A stretch of DNA of 64,000 nucleotides from Marinobacter caseinilyticus (GTDB lineage Bacteria > Pseudomonadota > Gammaproteobacteria > Pseudomonadales > Oleiphilaceae). The stretch spans positions 266,946 through 330,945 of the forward strand of contig NZ_WUQJ01000004.1 of NCBI RefSeq assembly GCF_011074955.1. Direction: 5' to 3'. Below are positions 57,006 through 64,000 of this stretch, in pieces (position 1 is the first letter of the stretch; each line of letters opens with the position of its first letter). The notes below the pieces were generated by a model. It was not told the origin of the DNA, made no database searches, and saw nothing but the letters and a program-made list of their open reading frames with translations. The position numbers and the translations under genes were made by a program.

Positions 57006-58193
57006 ATGGATCACGCGGCCTACAGTCTAAAGCTGGCAGAGCAACTGCGGGGAACGGAGCTGGCGTTTTTGGACAGCGAGTTTAATGACCGCCGGCTAAA
57101 GGTCCGAACGGCCATGATCAGCGCTGGCTTCGACGCCCTTCTGATCACCGACCCATCCGATATTTATTATCTGACCGGTTACAACACCTTTGAGGTGTCG
57201 GTTCATACCTGTTTGGTACTGTCAGACCATCATACCTTTTTGCAGGTGCCTTCCATTGAGATCGGGCCCGCGGTGGTGACCGCTGTGGTCGATGAGGTGC
57301 TGGGTTACCGCTGGGAAAACCTGGCCGATGTGATCGACCCGCTGTGCGATGCCCTGGCGGGTTTTTACGCCATCGGCATCGACAGCTGGAGCCCGACCCT
57401 TCGCCATGGCATCCTGACCGAGCTGCAGACACGTTTGGGGCCTGACCGGTTTCACCCGGGTGGAGAGCTGTTGGACCGTATTCGAATCGTCAAGTCAGCC
57501 GCCGAGCTGACCTGTCTGCGTGAAAGTGCCCGCATCACGTCGGCAGGTCTCCAGGGCGCGATTGAGATTTTAAGACCGGGTCTCAGTGATAACGAAATCG
57601 CCGCTGAAGGCGCCCGGGTGTTACTGCGTGAAGGCAGTGAATTCATGAGCATGCAGCCCATCGTCACCAGTGGCAAGCGCATCAGTGTGATCCACACCAA
57701 CCACCGGCGGCAGCCCATTCGGAATGGTGACCCGGTGTTTCTTGAGTTCGGGTCCTCCTTCAAACGCTACACCGCCCCAATGATGTGCACCGCTGTCGCC
57801 GGGCGCGCCACCCCCCAGATGATGCGTTTGCGTGACACCTGTCGGGCGCTGTTCGACGCGTTGTTGCCGGTGATGCGGCCGGGCCACACCTTTCATGATG
57901 CCGCAGTGGCGGCAGAACAGGTATTGGCGCCGATGCGTGACGAGGTCTTTTTTTCGGGCGTGTTCGGCTATTCCGTCGGTGCCCAGTTTCCACCCAGCTG
58001 GGTGGAAGGCACCGGTTATATTGCCCGCAATCAGCACCAGGCCTTTGAAGCCAATATGGTGTTCCACCTGCCTCTGTGCTTAAGGCGGCCAGGGGAGTGG
58101 GGCATCGGGATCAGCGATACCGTACGCGTCACCGACACCGGCGGCGAAGCCTTGACCGACAACCACTGGCGTTTGCAGGAATACGAACCCTGA
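57006..58193 (+). CDS. M24-fold hydrolase, ectoine-hydrolase (DoeA)/creatinase-like
   Basis: 395 residues with an N-terminal creatinase domain (SDIYYLTGYNTFEVSVHTCLV) and a C-terminal pita-bread domain. The five canonical metal ligands of M24 aminopeptidases are not conserved: the first Asp region reads VFLEFGSS, the second is RYTAPMM, the His region is GYSVGAQFPPSW and the Glu sites are FHLPL and GISDT. That pattern matches creatinase/ectoine hydrolase, which work without metal. It would act on an amidine or cyclic amide compound; doeB/doeC partners are not present nearby. Confidence 0.78.
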   Translation: MDHAAYSLKLAEQLRGTELAFLDSEFNDRRLKVRTAMISAGFDALLITDPSDIYYLTGYNTFEVSVHTCLVLSDHHTFLQVPSIEIGPAVVTAVVDEVLGYRWENLADVIDPLCDALAGFYAIGIDSWSPTLRHGILTELQTRLGPDRFHPGGELLDRIRIVKSAAELTCLRESARITSAGLQGAIEILRPGLSDNEIAAEGARVLLREGSEFMSMQPIVTSGKRISVIHTNHRRQPIRNGDPVFLEFGSSFKRYTAPMMCTAVAGRATPQMMRLRDTCRALFDALLPVMRPGHTFHDAAVAAEQVLAPMRDEVFFSGVFGYSVGAQFPPSWVEGTGYIARNQHQAFEANMVFHLPLCLRRPGEWGIGISDTVRVTDTGGEALTDNHWRLQEYEP

Positions 58194-58572
58194 GGCCAGC
58201 CACAGCTCCGCTAAGACGTCAGTTTCTCAGGCAAGGCGACACGTTACGTGTCCGAGACCTTCGACATCCGAGGAGCAACCGTTTTCATAACCCAACCAAC
58301 ACCTTGTCCGGTCTGGAGAGCTGGGGAGCCTCTCAACCACACCCTGCACTCCCTGGCGTTCAGGCCACCGGGTGCAGTGAAGCCCGAATGCCCCGCAGGC
58401 CTTGCACGAGCACACAACCGCTTGCAGCAGGCCGGTCAGAGCATGCACACAGGTGGCTAATCGGGCTACACTCTGATTAAACTCTGACTACACTGACGAC
58501 ACTCTGACAGTGCCTCTTGATCTGTAGGGATAAACGGCACGTAATTAGGGTAGACCAGAAACGGAGACTCCT
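58194..58572. other. Non-coding gap upstream of mltF
   Basis: About 380 nt without a convincing gene. It has a short imperfect repeat of ACTCTGA (near 58470, 58481 and 58501) and GGAG before the mltF start. Confidence 0.4.
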
Positions 58573-59964
58573 ATGCGATGCAGTAACTTTACAGCCCTTG
58601 CGATATCCGCCGCCGTCCTGCTAACCGGTTGTTCAAATGAGGCGTCAGAAGCCGTGGCAGGCGAATCGCCCAGCGCCGCGAAGACACCAACACTGGCGCC
58701 ACCGAGCGAAACCAAAGTGCTGAAAGTGGCGACTCGCAACGGGTCTACCACCTACTACCTCAACCGCCATGAACAACCCATTGGTCCGGAATACGCGCTG
58801 ATTACCGAGTTCGCCAAGGCCCAAAGCTGGGACGTGGAATGGACCATGCTGGGCTCCACCGCTGAGGTCCTTGAAGCGCTGGAGAACGGCCAGACCCACA
58901 TTGCCGCAGCCGGCCTGACTCAACTGCCTTCCCGCAACCAGCGTTTTACGGCAGGACCGGTGCATACTGAAATTGTGCAACAACTGGTATGCCACCGCGA
59001 GATGCGCCCCATGCCACGCAAACCGGATCAACTGGCCGATGTGGAAATCCTGGTGACCGCAGGCTCCAGTTACGTCGAAGCACTCAACAAACTGGCGCAA
59101 GTCCACACCGGCATTACCTTTGAGGAGGATTCCGACCAAACCACCGAGGTCTTGCTGTCGCAGGTTGCGCAGAAGGCCATCGATTGCGTGGTCGCCGATT
59201 CCAATATTGTGCAAGTGATGCGCCGTCACTGGCCTCATCTAGAGGTGGCGATGAATTTGACCGGCGGTCAGAATCTGGGCTGGTACCTGCCTGCCGGGGC
59301 CGATGCATTGGCCGGTACCGCCCGGGAATGGATGAACAGCGGGGCCGGCGATGAAGCCATCGCCGAGATGGAAAACCGATATTACGCCTACATCGGTGAT
59401 TTTGACTTTGTGGACCTGCGCGCCCTGAGCCGCCGCATTGAAGACCGGCTGCCCAAGTTCATGAATCAGTTTATTGCGGCCGAACAAAACACCGGCATGC
59501 CGGCCGAGCTGTTGGCGGCTTTGTCCTATCAGGAGTCCCACTGGGACCCCAGCGCCAAATCACCAACCGGGGTACGCGGGATCATGATGCTGACCCGGCG
59601 CACCGCCGAATCCCTGGACGTGCTTGACCGTCTGGACCCGGACCAGGCCATCGACGGTGGCGCGCGGTACCTGGCGGATCGTCATCGGCGGCTACCGGAG
59701 ACCATTCCCGAACCGGACCGAACGTTCCTCGCCCTGGCCAGTTACAACATTGGCCGTGGTCACTTATTGGATGCCCGTCAATTGGCCCGCGATCTGGGCA
59801 AGAACCCGGACTCCTGGGAAGACATGCGAGAGGTGCTGCCCCTGAAAGCGGACAAACGCTACTACCCCAGCACGCGTTACGGTTATGCCCGAGGTTATGA
59901 ACCCGTGCATTATGTGCAGCGCATTCGTAACTATCAGGATGTGATACATTCGGCCTTTGAGTGA
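58573..59964 (+). CDS. mltF: Membrane-bound lytic murein transglycosylase F
   Basis: 463 residues with a lipoprotein signal (Cys20, LLTGC) and GGAG upstream. Residues ~50-275 are an SBP_bac_3-type regulatory domain and ~295-460 an SLT domain with catalytic E321 in YQESHWDP, followed by GVRGIMMLT and the SYNIGRGH motif. MltF cleaves peptidoglycan to 1,6-anhydro-muropeptides; the binding-protein domain senses muropeptide. It is close to a DUF938 gene. Confidence 0.93.
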   Translation: MRCSNFTALAISAAVLLTGCSNEASEAVAGESPSAAKTPTLAPPSETKVLKVATRNGSTTYYLNRHEQPIGPEYALITEFAKAQSWDVEWTMLGSTAEVLEALENGQTHIAAAGLTQLPSRNQRFTAGPVHTEIVQQLVCHREMRPMPRKPDQLADVEILVTAGSSYVEALNKLAQVHTGITFEEDSDQTTEVLLSQVAQKAIDCVVADSNIVQVMRRHWPHLEVAMNLTGGQNLGWYLPAGADALAGTAREWMNSGAGDEAIAEMENRYYAYIGDFDFVDLRALSRRIEDRLPKFMNQFIAAEQNTGMPAELLAALSYQESHWDPSAKSPTGVRGIMMLTRRTAESLDVLDRLDPDQAIDGGARYLADRHRRLPETIPEPDRTFLALASYNIGRGHLLDARQLARDLGKNPDSWEDMREVLPLKADKRYYPSTRYGYARGYEPVHYVQRIRNYQDVIHSAFE

Positions 59965-60011
59965 GGCGCCCGTCGGCAGCCTCATCCCATTTCCCAATGC
60001 GGAGGCTGTCG

Positions 60012-60623
60012 ATGGTTCCATCGCACCCAAAACCAGTGTCGCAAGCCTGCGAGAACAACAAACAGCCCATTCTCGACCGGCTGCAGGGCTTGCTGACGAA
60101 GCCAGGCCGGGTGCTTGAAATTGGCACCGGCACCGGTCAGCACGCCGTGTACTTCGCCACAGCACTGCCCTACCTCATCTGGCAGCCCAGTGACCACCCC
60201 GATAATGTTGCTACCTGCCACCCCTGGCTAGAAGAAGCCCGACGGCCAAACATTGCGCAACCGCTGGCGCTGGACGTCCGCCAGACCCCCTGGCCACTGA
60301 CCCGGGCAGACGCGGTGTTCTCGGCAAATACGGCCCACATCATGTCCTGGCCCTGTGTTGAGGCCATGTTTGCCGGCGTCGCCCGCCTGCTGATTGTGGA
60401 TCAACCGTTTTGTCTGTACGGCCCATTCAAATATCACGGCCAATTCACCAGCGACAGCAATGCCGCGTTTGACCGTCACTTGCGTGCTCAAGACCCTGCA
60501 ATGGGCATTCGGGATATGGACGATGTACAAGATTTGGCGACGGACGTCGGTTTGCGACTGGCAGAAGACATCGCCATGCCCGCCAACAACCGCCTGCTGG
60601 TGTGGCGCCGAGTCGCTGACTGA
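60012..60623 (+). CDS. DUF938 SAM-dependent methyltransferase
   Basis: 203 residues from the ATG at 60012, with GGAGG 7 nt upstream; the frame is open upstream into mltF's end. Class I methyltransferase motif VLEIGTGTGQH and the DUF938 signature FSANTAHIMSW with DQPFCLYGPFKYHGQF are present. The target of the family is not known to me. It may be co-transcribed with mltF, whose stop is about 50 nt upstream. Confidence 0.85.
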   Translation: MVPSHPKPVSQACENNKQPILDRLQGLLTKPGRVLEIGTGTGQHAVYFATALPYLIWQPSDHPDNVATCHPWLEEARRPNIAQPLALDVRQTPWPLTRADAVFSANTAHIMSWPCVEAMFAGVARLLIVDQPFCLYGPFKYHGQFTSDSNAAFDRHLRAQDPAMGIRDMDDVQDLATDVGLRLAEDIAMPANNRLLVWRRVAD

Positions 60624-60665
60624 CGTGACGGAAAGGGTTAACCACTGTGATCGCGCGATCAAGGG

Positions 60666-60932
60666 CTACCGTAGCTGGCTGTCCTTACTGCCCCGGCGGT
60701 TGTAACCACTGGCCGACCGTTGCTCGCGATCATGCTTGCTTTGGCAGCCGACACACAACCTTACGCCCTTGAGGGCCAGGCGCCTTGCCTCCGGAATCTC
60801 AGCGTCACACTCTTCGCAATGGCTCAGGCTCTCGCCGGTCGGTAACTGACCACGCGCTCGCTGCAATGCGTCTTCGACGGTACTGTCGATCTGCTCCTGT
60901 ACCGCCCCTTCTTTCGCCCAACCACTGGCCAT
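60666..60932 (-). CDS. DksA/TraR-type small zinc-finger protein (YbiI-like)
   Basis: 88 residues. Four cysteines form the finger (CEEC...CVGC), with the EIPEARR linker typical of DksA/TraR and YbiI. The ATG at 60932 has AGGAGG 5 nt upstream; a GTG at 60938 would overlap the Shine-Dalgarno. The lack of the full coiled-coil N-terminus suggests it does not act on RNA polymerase like DksA. Monocistronic. Confidence 0.85.
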   Translation of the reverse strand: MASGWAKEGAVQEQIDSTVEDALQRARGQLPTGESLSHCEECDAEIPEARRLALKGVRLCVGCQSKHDREQRSASGYNRRGSKDSQLR

Positions 60933-60990
60933 GGTCACCTCCTGTTGCTGTCACGATGTCAGGTGAAACTTTGCCTGTACCTGCTCCACA

Positions 60991-61896
60991 TCATAGCGCC
61001 TGACTCGACAACTTGGTCAAGACCACCTGCAACGTCTCGGCAATACGGGCATTCAGCTTCACACTGACCAGTTCATCCGCCCTGGTTCGTCCCAGGTTCA
61101 AAGTCGCAATGGGCTTACCCCACTCATGGGCATGGCGACAAAACCGGAAACCGGAGTACACCATCAATGAGGAACCCACCACCAGCAAACCATCACTTAC
61201 CCGCAGCGACTCAAGCGCCGAGGTCACCCGTTGTTTCGGCACGTTATCACCAAAAAACACCACATCGGGCTTCAGGATGCCGTGACATCGGGGGCAATCC
61301 GCCACCTCAAACCCACTGAAATCCACTTCCAGGTCGGCATCCCCATCCGGAGCGGTCTCGGCCCGGTAACGCCGAAAGCCGGGGTTCATCTGGTGGCAGC
61401 GCTCATGGACTTCATCCCGGTGACATCGGTAATTGCACGCCATGCACACCACCTCGTCGGCCCGTCCATGCAGATCAACTACCGCCTGGCTGCCCGCTCG
61501 CTGGTGCAGACGATCCACATTCTGGGTCACCACCAGTTGGGTACAGGCACGATCTTCCAGTTCCGCCACATGGAAATGGGCAGGATTGGGCCGGGCATTC
61601 CGAATCACAGGCCAACCAATCAGGCTACGCCCCCAATATCGCTGGCGGGTCGCCCGCTGATTCATGAAATCCTGGTGCTGAACCGGCTGCTTCCGCTTCC
61701 AGGCACCGTCCCCGTCGCGATAATCGGGAATGCCGGAATCGGTGCTGACTCCGGCCCCGGTCAATACCAACAACCTGGGGTTCTGGCGGATAAAATCGGC
61801 CAACCGTTCGCCGGCCTGCTCAGGGCTTTGGGATTCTACCGGTTGATCCATCATCGGCATGGGAACAGACCGCAGGGATTGCTTACTCATAACCAT
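60991..61896 (-). CDS. NAD-dependent protein deacetylase (sirtuin)
   Basis: 301 residues from the ATG at 61896; earlier GTG and later ATG codons are possible starts. Sirtuin motifs LLVLTGAGVSTDSGIPDYR, TQNVDRLHQRAG and the catalytic His in DLHGRAD are present, with zinc Cys pairs CMAC...CPRC. The class is SIRT4-like rather than CobB-like. It removes acyl groups from lysine with NAD+ as co-substrate. Target unknown. Confidence 0.92.
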   Translation of the reverse strand: MVMSKQSLRSVPMPMMDQPVESQSPEQAGERLADFIRQNPRLLVLTGAGVSTDSGIPDYRDGDGAWKRKQPVQHQDFMNQRATRQRYWGRSLIGWPVIRNARPNPAHFHVAELEDRACTQLVVTQNVDRLHQRAGSQAVVDLHGRADEVVCMACNYRCHRDEVHERCHQMNPGFRRYRAETAPDGDADLEVDFSGFEVADCPRCHGILKPDVVFFGDNVPKQRVTSALESLRVSDGLLVVGSSLMVYSGFRFCRHAHEWGKPIATLNLGRTRADELVSVKLNARIAETLQVVLTKLSSQAL

Positions 61897-62135
61897 GACA
61901 GACACCCGTTTACCAATGAATAACACAGCGTCCTACTGTAGTGATTGAAGAATGGGATACCAAGTCCCCGGTACCCATGATGATTGTTCACGGATTGGTC
62001 AAGTCTAGCGGTCATCCATGACGGCCTCGACTCTGGGGTTGGCATTCGCTGCTATAATTATCCAACGTTTAATCATTTGCCGCACCCCACTCGCAAGGCG
62101 TGCCTTTGGTTCTATTCGTCAAGGCTTTCGGCGCT

Positions 62136-63044
62136 ATGAACAGCCTTAAAAAGCATCGACAAATCGCCTTACTCCGCAGAGCCATCGGGTTCACTGCCCT
62201 ACTTTTGTTAATCATTACCGTGCGGGCCGCACCCTCCCAAGTTTTTTACGTCAGGGCCGCGCCGGAAAGCGCCACGGACCTGCGGTATGAATATGACAAC
62301 GCCGTCCTGAAGCTGACGCTCAAGAAAACTGAGAATGACTACGGCCCCTGGCAAATAGAAATTGCCCCGACCATGAATTTCGCCAGAACGGTGCATACCC
62401 TCAAAACCGGGAAATACGAAAATTTTATTGCCAAGCTCAGTTACGAAGACAGGTTCAACGACTGGGATGTGATTTTTGCCCCGTTTCCAATAGATCTCGG
62501 CATTGTCAGTTATCGGGTGTGTTTCACTTCGCAGGAAACCAAAGAACGGCTAAGACGCTCGAACACCCTGGCGCAGCTTAAATCATTTACCCATGGCCAG
62601 GGTGATGGCTGGTCCGATATCGGAGTGTTGCGTCAGAATGGCTTCGAAGTCACGGAAGTCACCAGTTACGAAAGCTTATTCAAAATGGTTGCAGCAAACC
62701 GTTTTGACCTTTTCTGTCGAGGTACCAATGAGCTGCTTGATGAGTACCAGTCACACAGAGACATTGAAAATCTGACCTACGATACCTCTATCGCGATTCA
62801 TTACCCCTTGCCGCGGTTTTTCTACACACACAGCAGTAACACGGCCGCCCTGGAACGAATTTACCGAGGCTTGCAACGGGCTCACGACGACGGCTCTTTG
62901 ATCGCGTTGTGGCAGGATCATTACGGCGCCAGCATTGACTTTGTAAAATTCCACGAACGCACAATCTACACTCTCACCAACCCTAACCTGCAAAGACTGT
63001 CTGACGATTACCGGCAGTACTTCTACACGCCCGTAGGTCCTTGA
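62136..63044 (+). CDS. Orphan periplasmic binding-protein-like exported protein
   Basis: 302 residues from the ATG at 62136; a GTG at 62100 is an alternative. A long signal peptide (hydrophobic ~18-29). A type-2 periplasmic-binding-like fold is suggested by LRYEYDNAVLKLTLKKT, DVIFAPFPID and VTSYESLFKMVAANRFDLF, with a C-terminal helix-rich region. Weaker match than the other binding proteins. No transporter is adjacent. An IS3 element lies just downstream. Confidence 0.7.
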   Translation: MNSLKKHRQIALLRRAIGFTALLLLIITVRAAPSQVFYVRAAPESATDLRYEYDNAVLKLTLKKTENDYGPWQIEIAPTMNFARTVHTLKTGKYENFIAKLSYEDRFNDWDVIFAPFPIDLGIVSYRVCFTSQETKERLRRSNTLAQLKSFTHGQGDGWSDIGVLRQNGFEVTEVTSYESLFKMVAANRFDLFCRGTNELLDEYQSHRDIENLTYDTSIAIHYPLPRFFYTHSSNTAALERIYRGLQRAHDDGSLIALWQDHYGASIDFVKFHERTIYTLTNPNLQRLSDDYRQYFYTPVGP

Positions 63045-63107
63045 GTGAATCGCCCCGGGTTTTATAGACACCTCCAGGCCTTATACTAAAGGCACTTAGG
63101 AGGGCCA

Positions 63108-63386
63108 ATGAGACACCCACAATACACCGAAGAATTTAAGATTGAAGCCGTCAAACAGGTGGTAGAGCAAGGCCACCGTGTTGCCGATGTTGCTGCCCGA
63201 CTGGGCGTGTCCAGTCATAGCCTATATCAGTGGAGAAAGCGCTACTCCAAGCCTGCTGATCTGCGCCAGCAAGATGATGACCTCCAAGCTGAAAACCGGC
63301 GATTGAAGGCTGAGCTTAAACGCGTGTCAGAAGAGCGAGATATATTAAAAAAGGCCACCGCGTACTTCGCCAGAGAGTCCGACTGA
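63108..63386 (+). CDS. IS3-family OrfA
   Basis: 92 residues: helix-turn-helix (residues ~7-45; RHPQYTEEFKIEAVK, RVADVAARLGVSSHSLYQWRK) and a leucine-zipper-like coiled coil (~55-82). OrfA binds the terminal repeats and regulates transposition; the fused OrfAB made by frameshifting is the transposase. GGAGGG is near its start. Confidence 0.93.
   Translation: MRHPQYTEEFKIEAVKQVVEQGHRVADVAARLGVSSHSLYQWRKRYSKPADLRQQDDDLQAENRRLKAELKRVSEERDILKKATAYFARESD
63347..63353 (+). promoter_or_regulatory. Programmed -1 frameshift site
   Basis: The heptamer A AAA AAG lies in the slippery register of orfA, 30 nt before its stop, and orfB continues in the -1 frame without stops. This is the classic IS3/IS911 site. 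Confidence 0.85.
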
Positions 63387-64000
63387 GGTACGCGTTTATT
63401 CGGGATCATGCGGGCCAGTATCCGGTACGACGTCTGTGCGGCATGTTGTCTGTGCATCCCAGCGGCTATTATGCCTGGTGCCGTAATGCATTGTCTGGCC
63501 GGGCTCGGGAAGATCAGCGTCTGCTGGGACAGATCAAGCATGCCTGGCTGGAAAGCGGTGGTGTCTATGGATATCGTAAGATTCATCAGGATCTACGAGA
63601 AGCTGGTGAGGCGTGTGGCAAGCACCGGGTAGCCCGTCTTATGCGCCACGAAGGGCTGCGCTCTCAGACTGGATATAAACGCCGCCCGGGCCACTACAGT
63701 GGTAAACCTGCTGCGGTATCACCCAATCATCTCGATCGCCGGTTTGAAGTAGCAGCGCCCAATCTCGCCTGGGTTACCGACATCACCTATATCCGCACCT
63801 ACGAAGGCTGGCTCTATTTATCAGTCGTTATTGATTTGTTCTCTCGTCAGGTTGTTGGCTGGTCGATGAAGCCACGCATGACCGCCGACTTGGCGCTGGA
63901 TGCCCTGTTAGCCGCAGTCTGGCGCCGAAAGCCCCACGGGGTTGTTATGGTGCATTCAGACCAGGGCAGTCAGTTCAGCGGCGGTGAGTGGCAAAGCTTT
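63353..64000 (+). CDS. IS3-family OrfB transposase (incomplete)
   Basis: Read in the -1 frame relative to orfA, open to the window end. It contains HPSGYYAW, the GVYGYRKIHQDL segment, and the integrase core with the first DDE Asp in AWVTDITYIRTYEGWLYL and the second Asp in HSDQGSQF. The third residue (Glu) lies beyond the edge. It has no clear independent start, so it is expressed as the OrfAB fusion. Confidence 0.9.

Larger units (their letters stand above)
63061..64000 (+). mobile_element. IS3-family insertion sequence, right end outside window
   Basis: Begins about 20 nt after the binding-protein stop; a candidate left inverted repeat is near 63061-63085 (tagacacctccaggcc type). Contains orfA and the frameshifted start of orfB. 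The right end is beyond the edge, so the exact boundary, right repeat and target duplication are unknown. Confidence 0.85.

Noticed and set aside
58470..58507. ACTCTGA repeats as a CRISPR-like or iteron array
   Set aside because: Only three imperfect 7-mers with irregular spacing; no spacers or conserved repeat length.

Overview
This 64 kb window is a chromosomal segment of a gammaproteobacterium outside the enterics, most likely marine or environmental and related to Pseudomonadales/Oceanospirillales. The evidence is gene content and order: lptD-surA-pdxA-rsmA-apaH facing amgK-murU-djlA, rpe-gph-trpEGDC, SlmA, DUF3530 and PA0069-type radical SAM genes, together with an AmgK/MurU cell-wall recycling route typical of pseudomonads. 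Coding density is high and base composition is fairly GC-rich. No tRNA, rRNA or CRISPR was recognised. The only mobile element is an IS3-family copy cut by the right edge.

Region 1 (1-8.2 kb): a partial LpxL-type lipid A acyltransferase, DUF4399, an FrnE-like thiol oxidoreductase, a fungal-type cytosine deaminase, a VOC protein, YnfA/TauE membrane proteins, a PA0069 radical SAM protein, and a two-gene operon of a CFA-type lipid methyltransferase plus a geranylgeranyl-reductase-family flavoprotein. Region 2 (8.2-16 kb): a secreted choice-of-anchor I lipoprotein with a triple Pho-box-like array, dps, a dihydrolipoamide-dehydrogenase-like enzyme, a LysE exporter, and DAHP synthase preceded by an aromatic-rich leader peptide and an attenuator. 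Region 3 (16-27.5 kb): an RND efflux pair, a PstS-OmpA fusion behind a Pho box, a secreted lipase with its LifO foldase, and a hybrid histidine kinase convergent with a LuxR-type response regulator.

Region 4 (28-35 kb): acetolactate synthase, an aminotransferase, an inositol-monophosphatase-family enzyme, orphan periplasmic binding proteins, slmA and thiSG. Region 5 (35-45 kb): the outer-membrane biogenesis and RNA-modification block, with peptidoglycan recycling divergently transcribed. Region 6 (46-52 kb): rpe-gph and trpEGDC, with a Trp-rich leader peptide before trpE. Region 7 (52-64 kb): three glutathione-transferase-fold proteins, a hydrolase/M14 pair, an ectoine-hydrolase-like M24 protein, mltF, a DUF938 methyltransferase, a DksA-type zinc finger protein, a sirtuin, another binding protein and the IS3 element.

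The main regulatory themes visible in the sequence are phosphate control (two Pho-box sites), ribosome-mediated attenuation of aromatic amino-acid synthesis at both its entry (DAHP synthase) and its Trp branch (trpE), and four small extracytoplasmic binding proteins with no cognate permease or ATPase nearby. The most novel candidates are the CFA-methyltransferase/GGR-reductase pair and the DAHP synthase attenuator.
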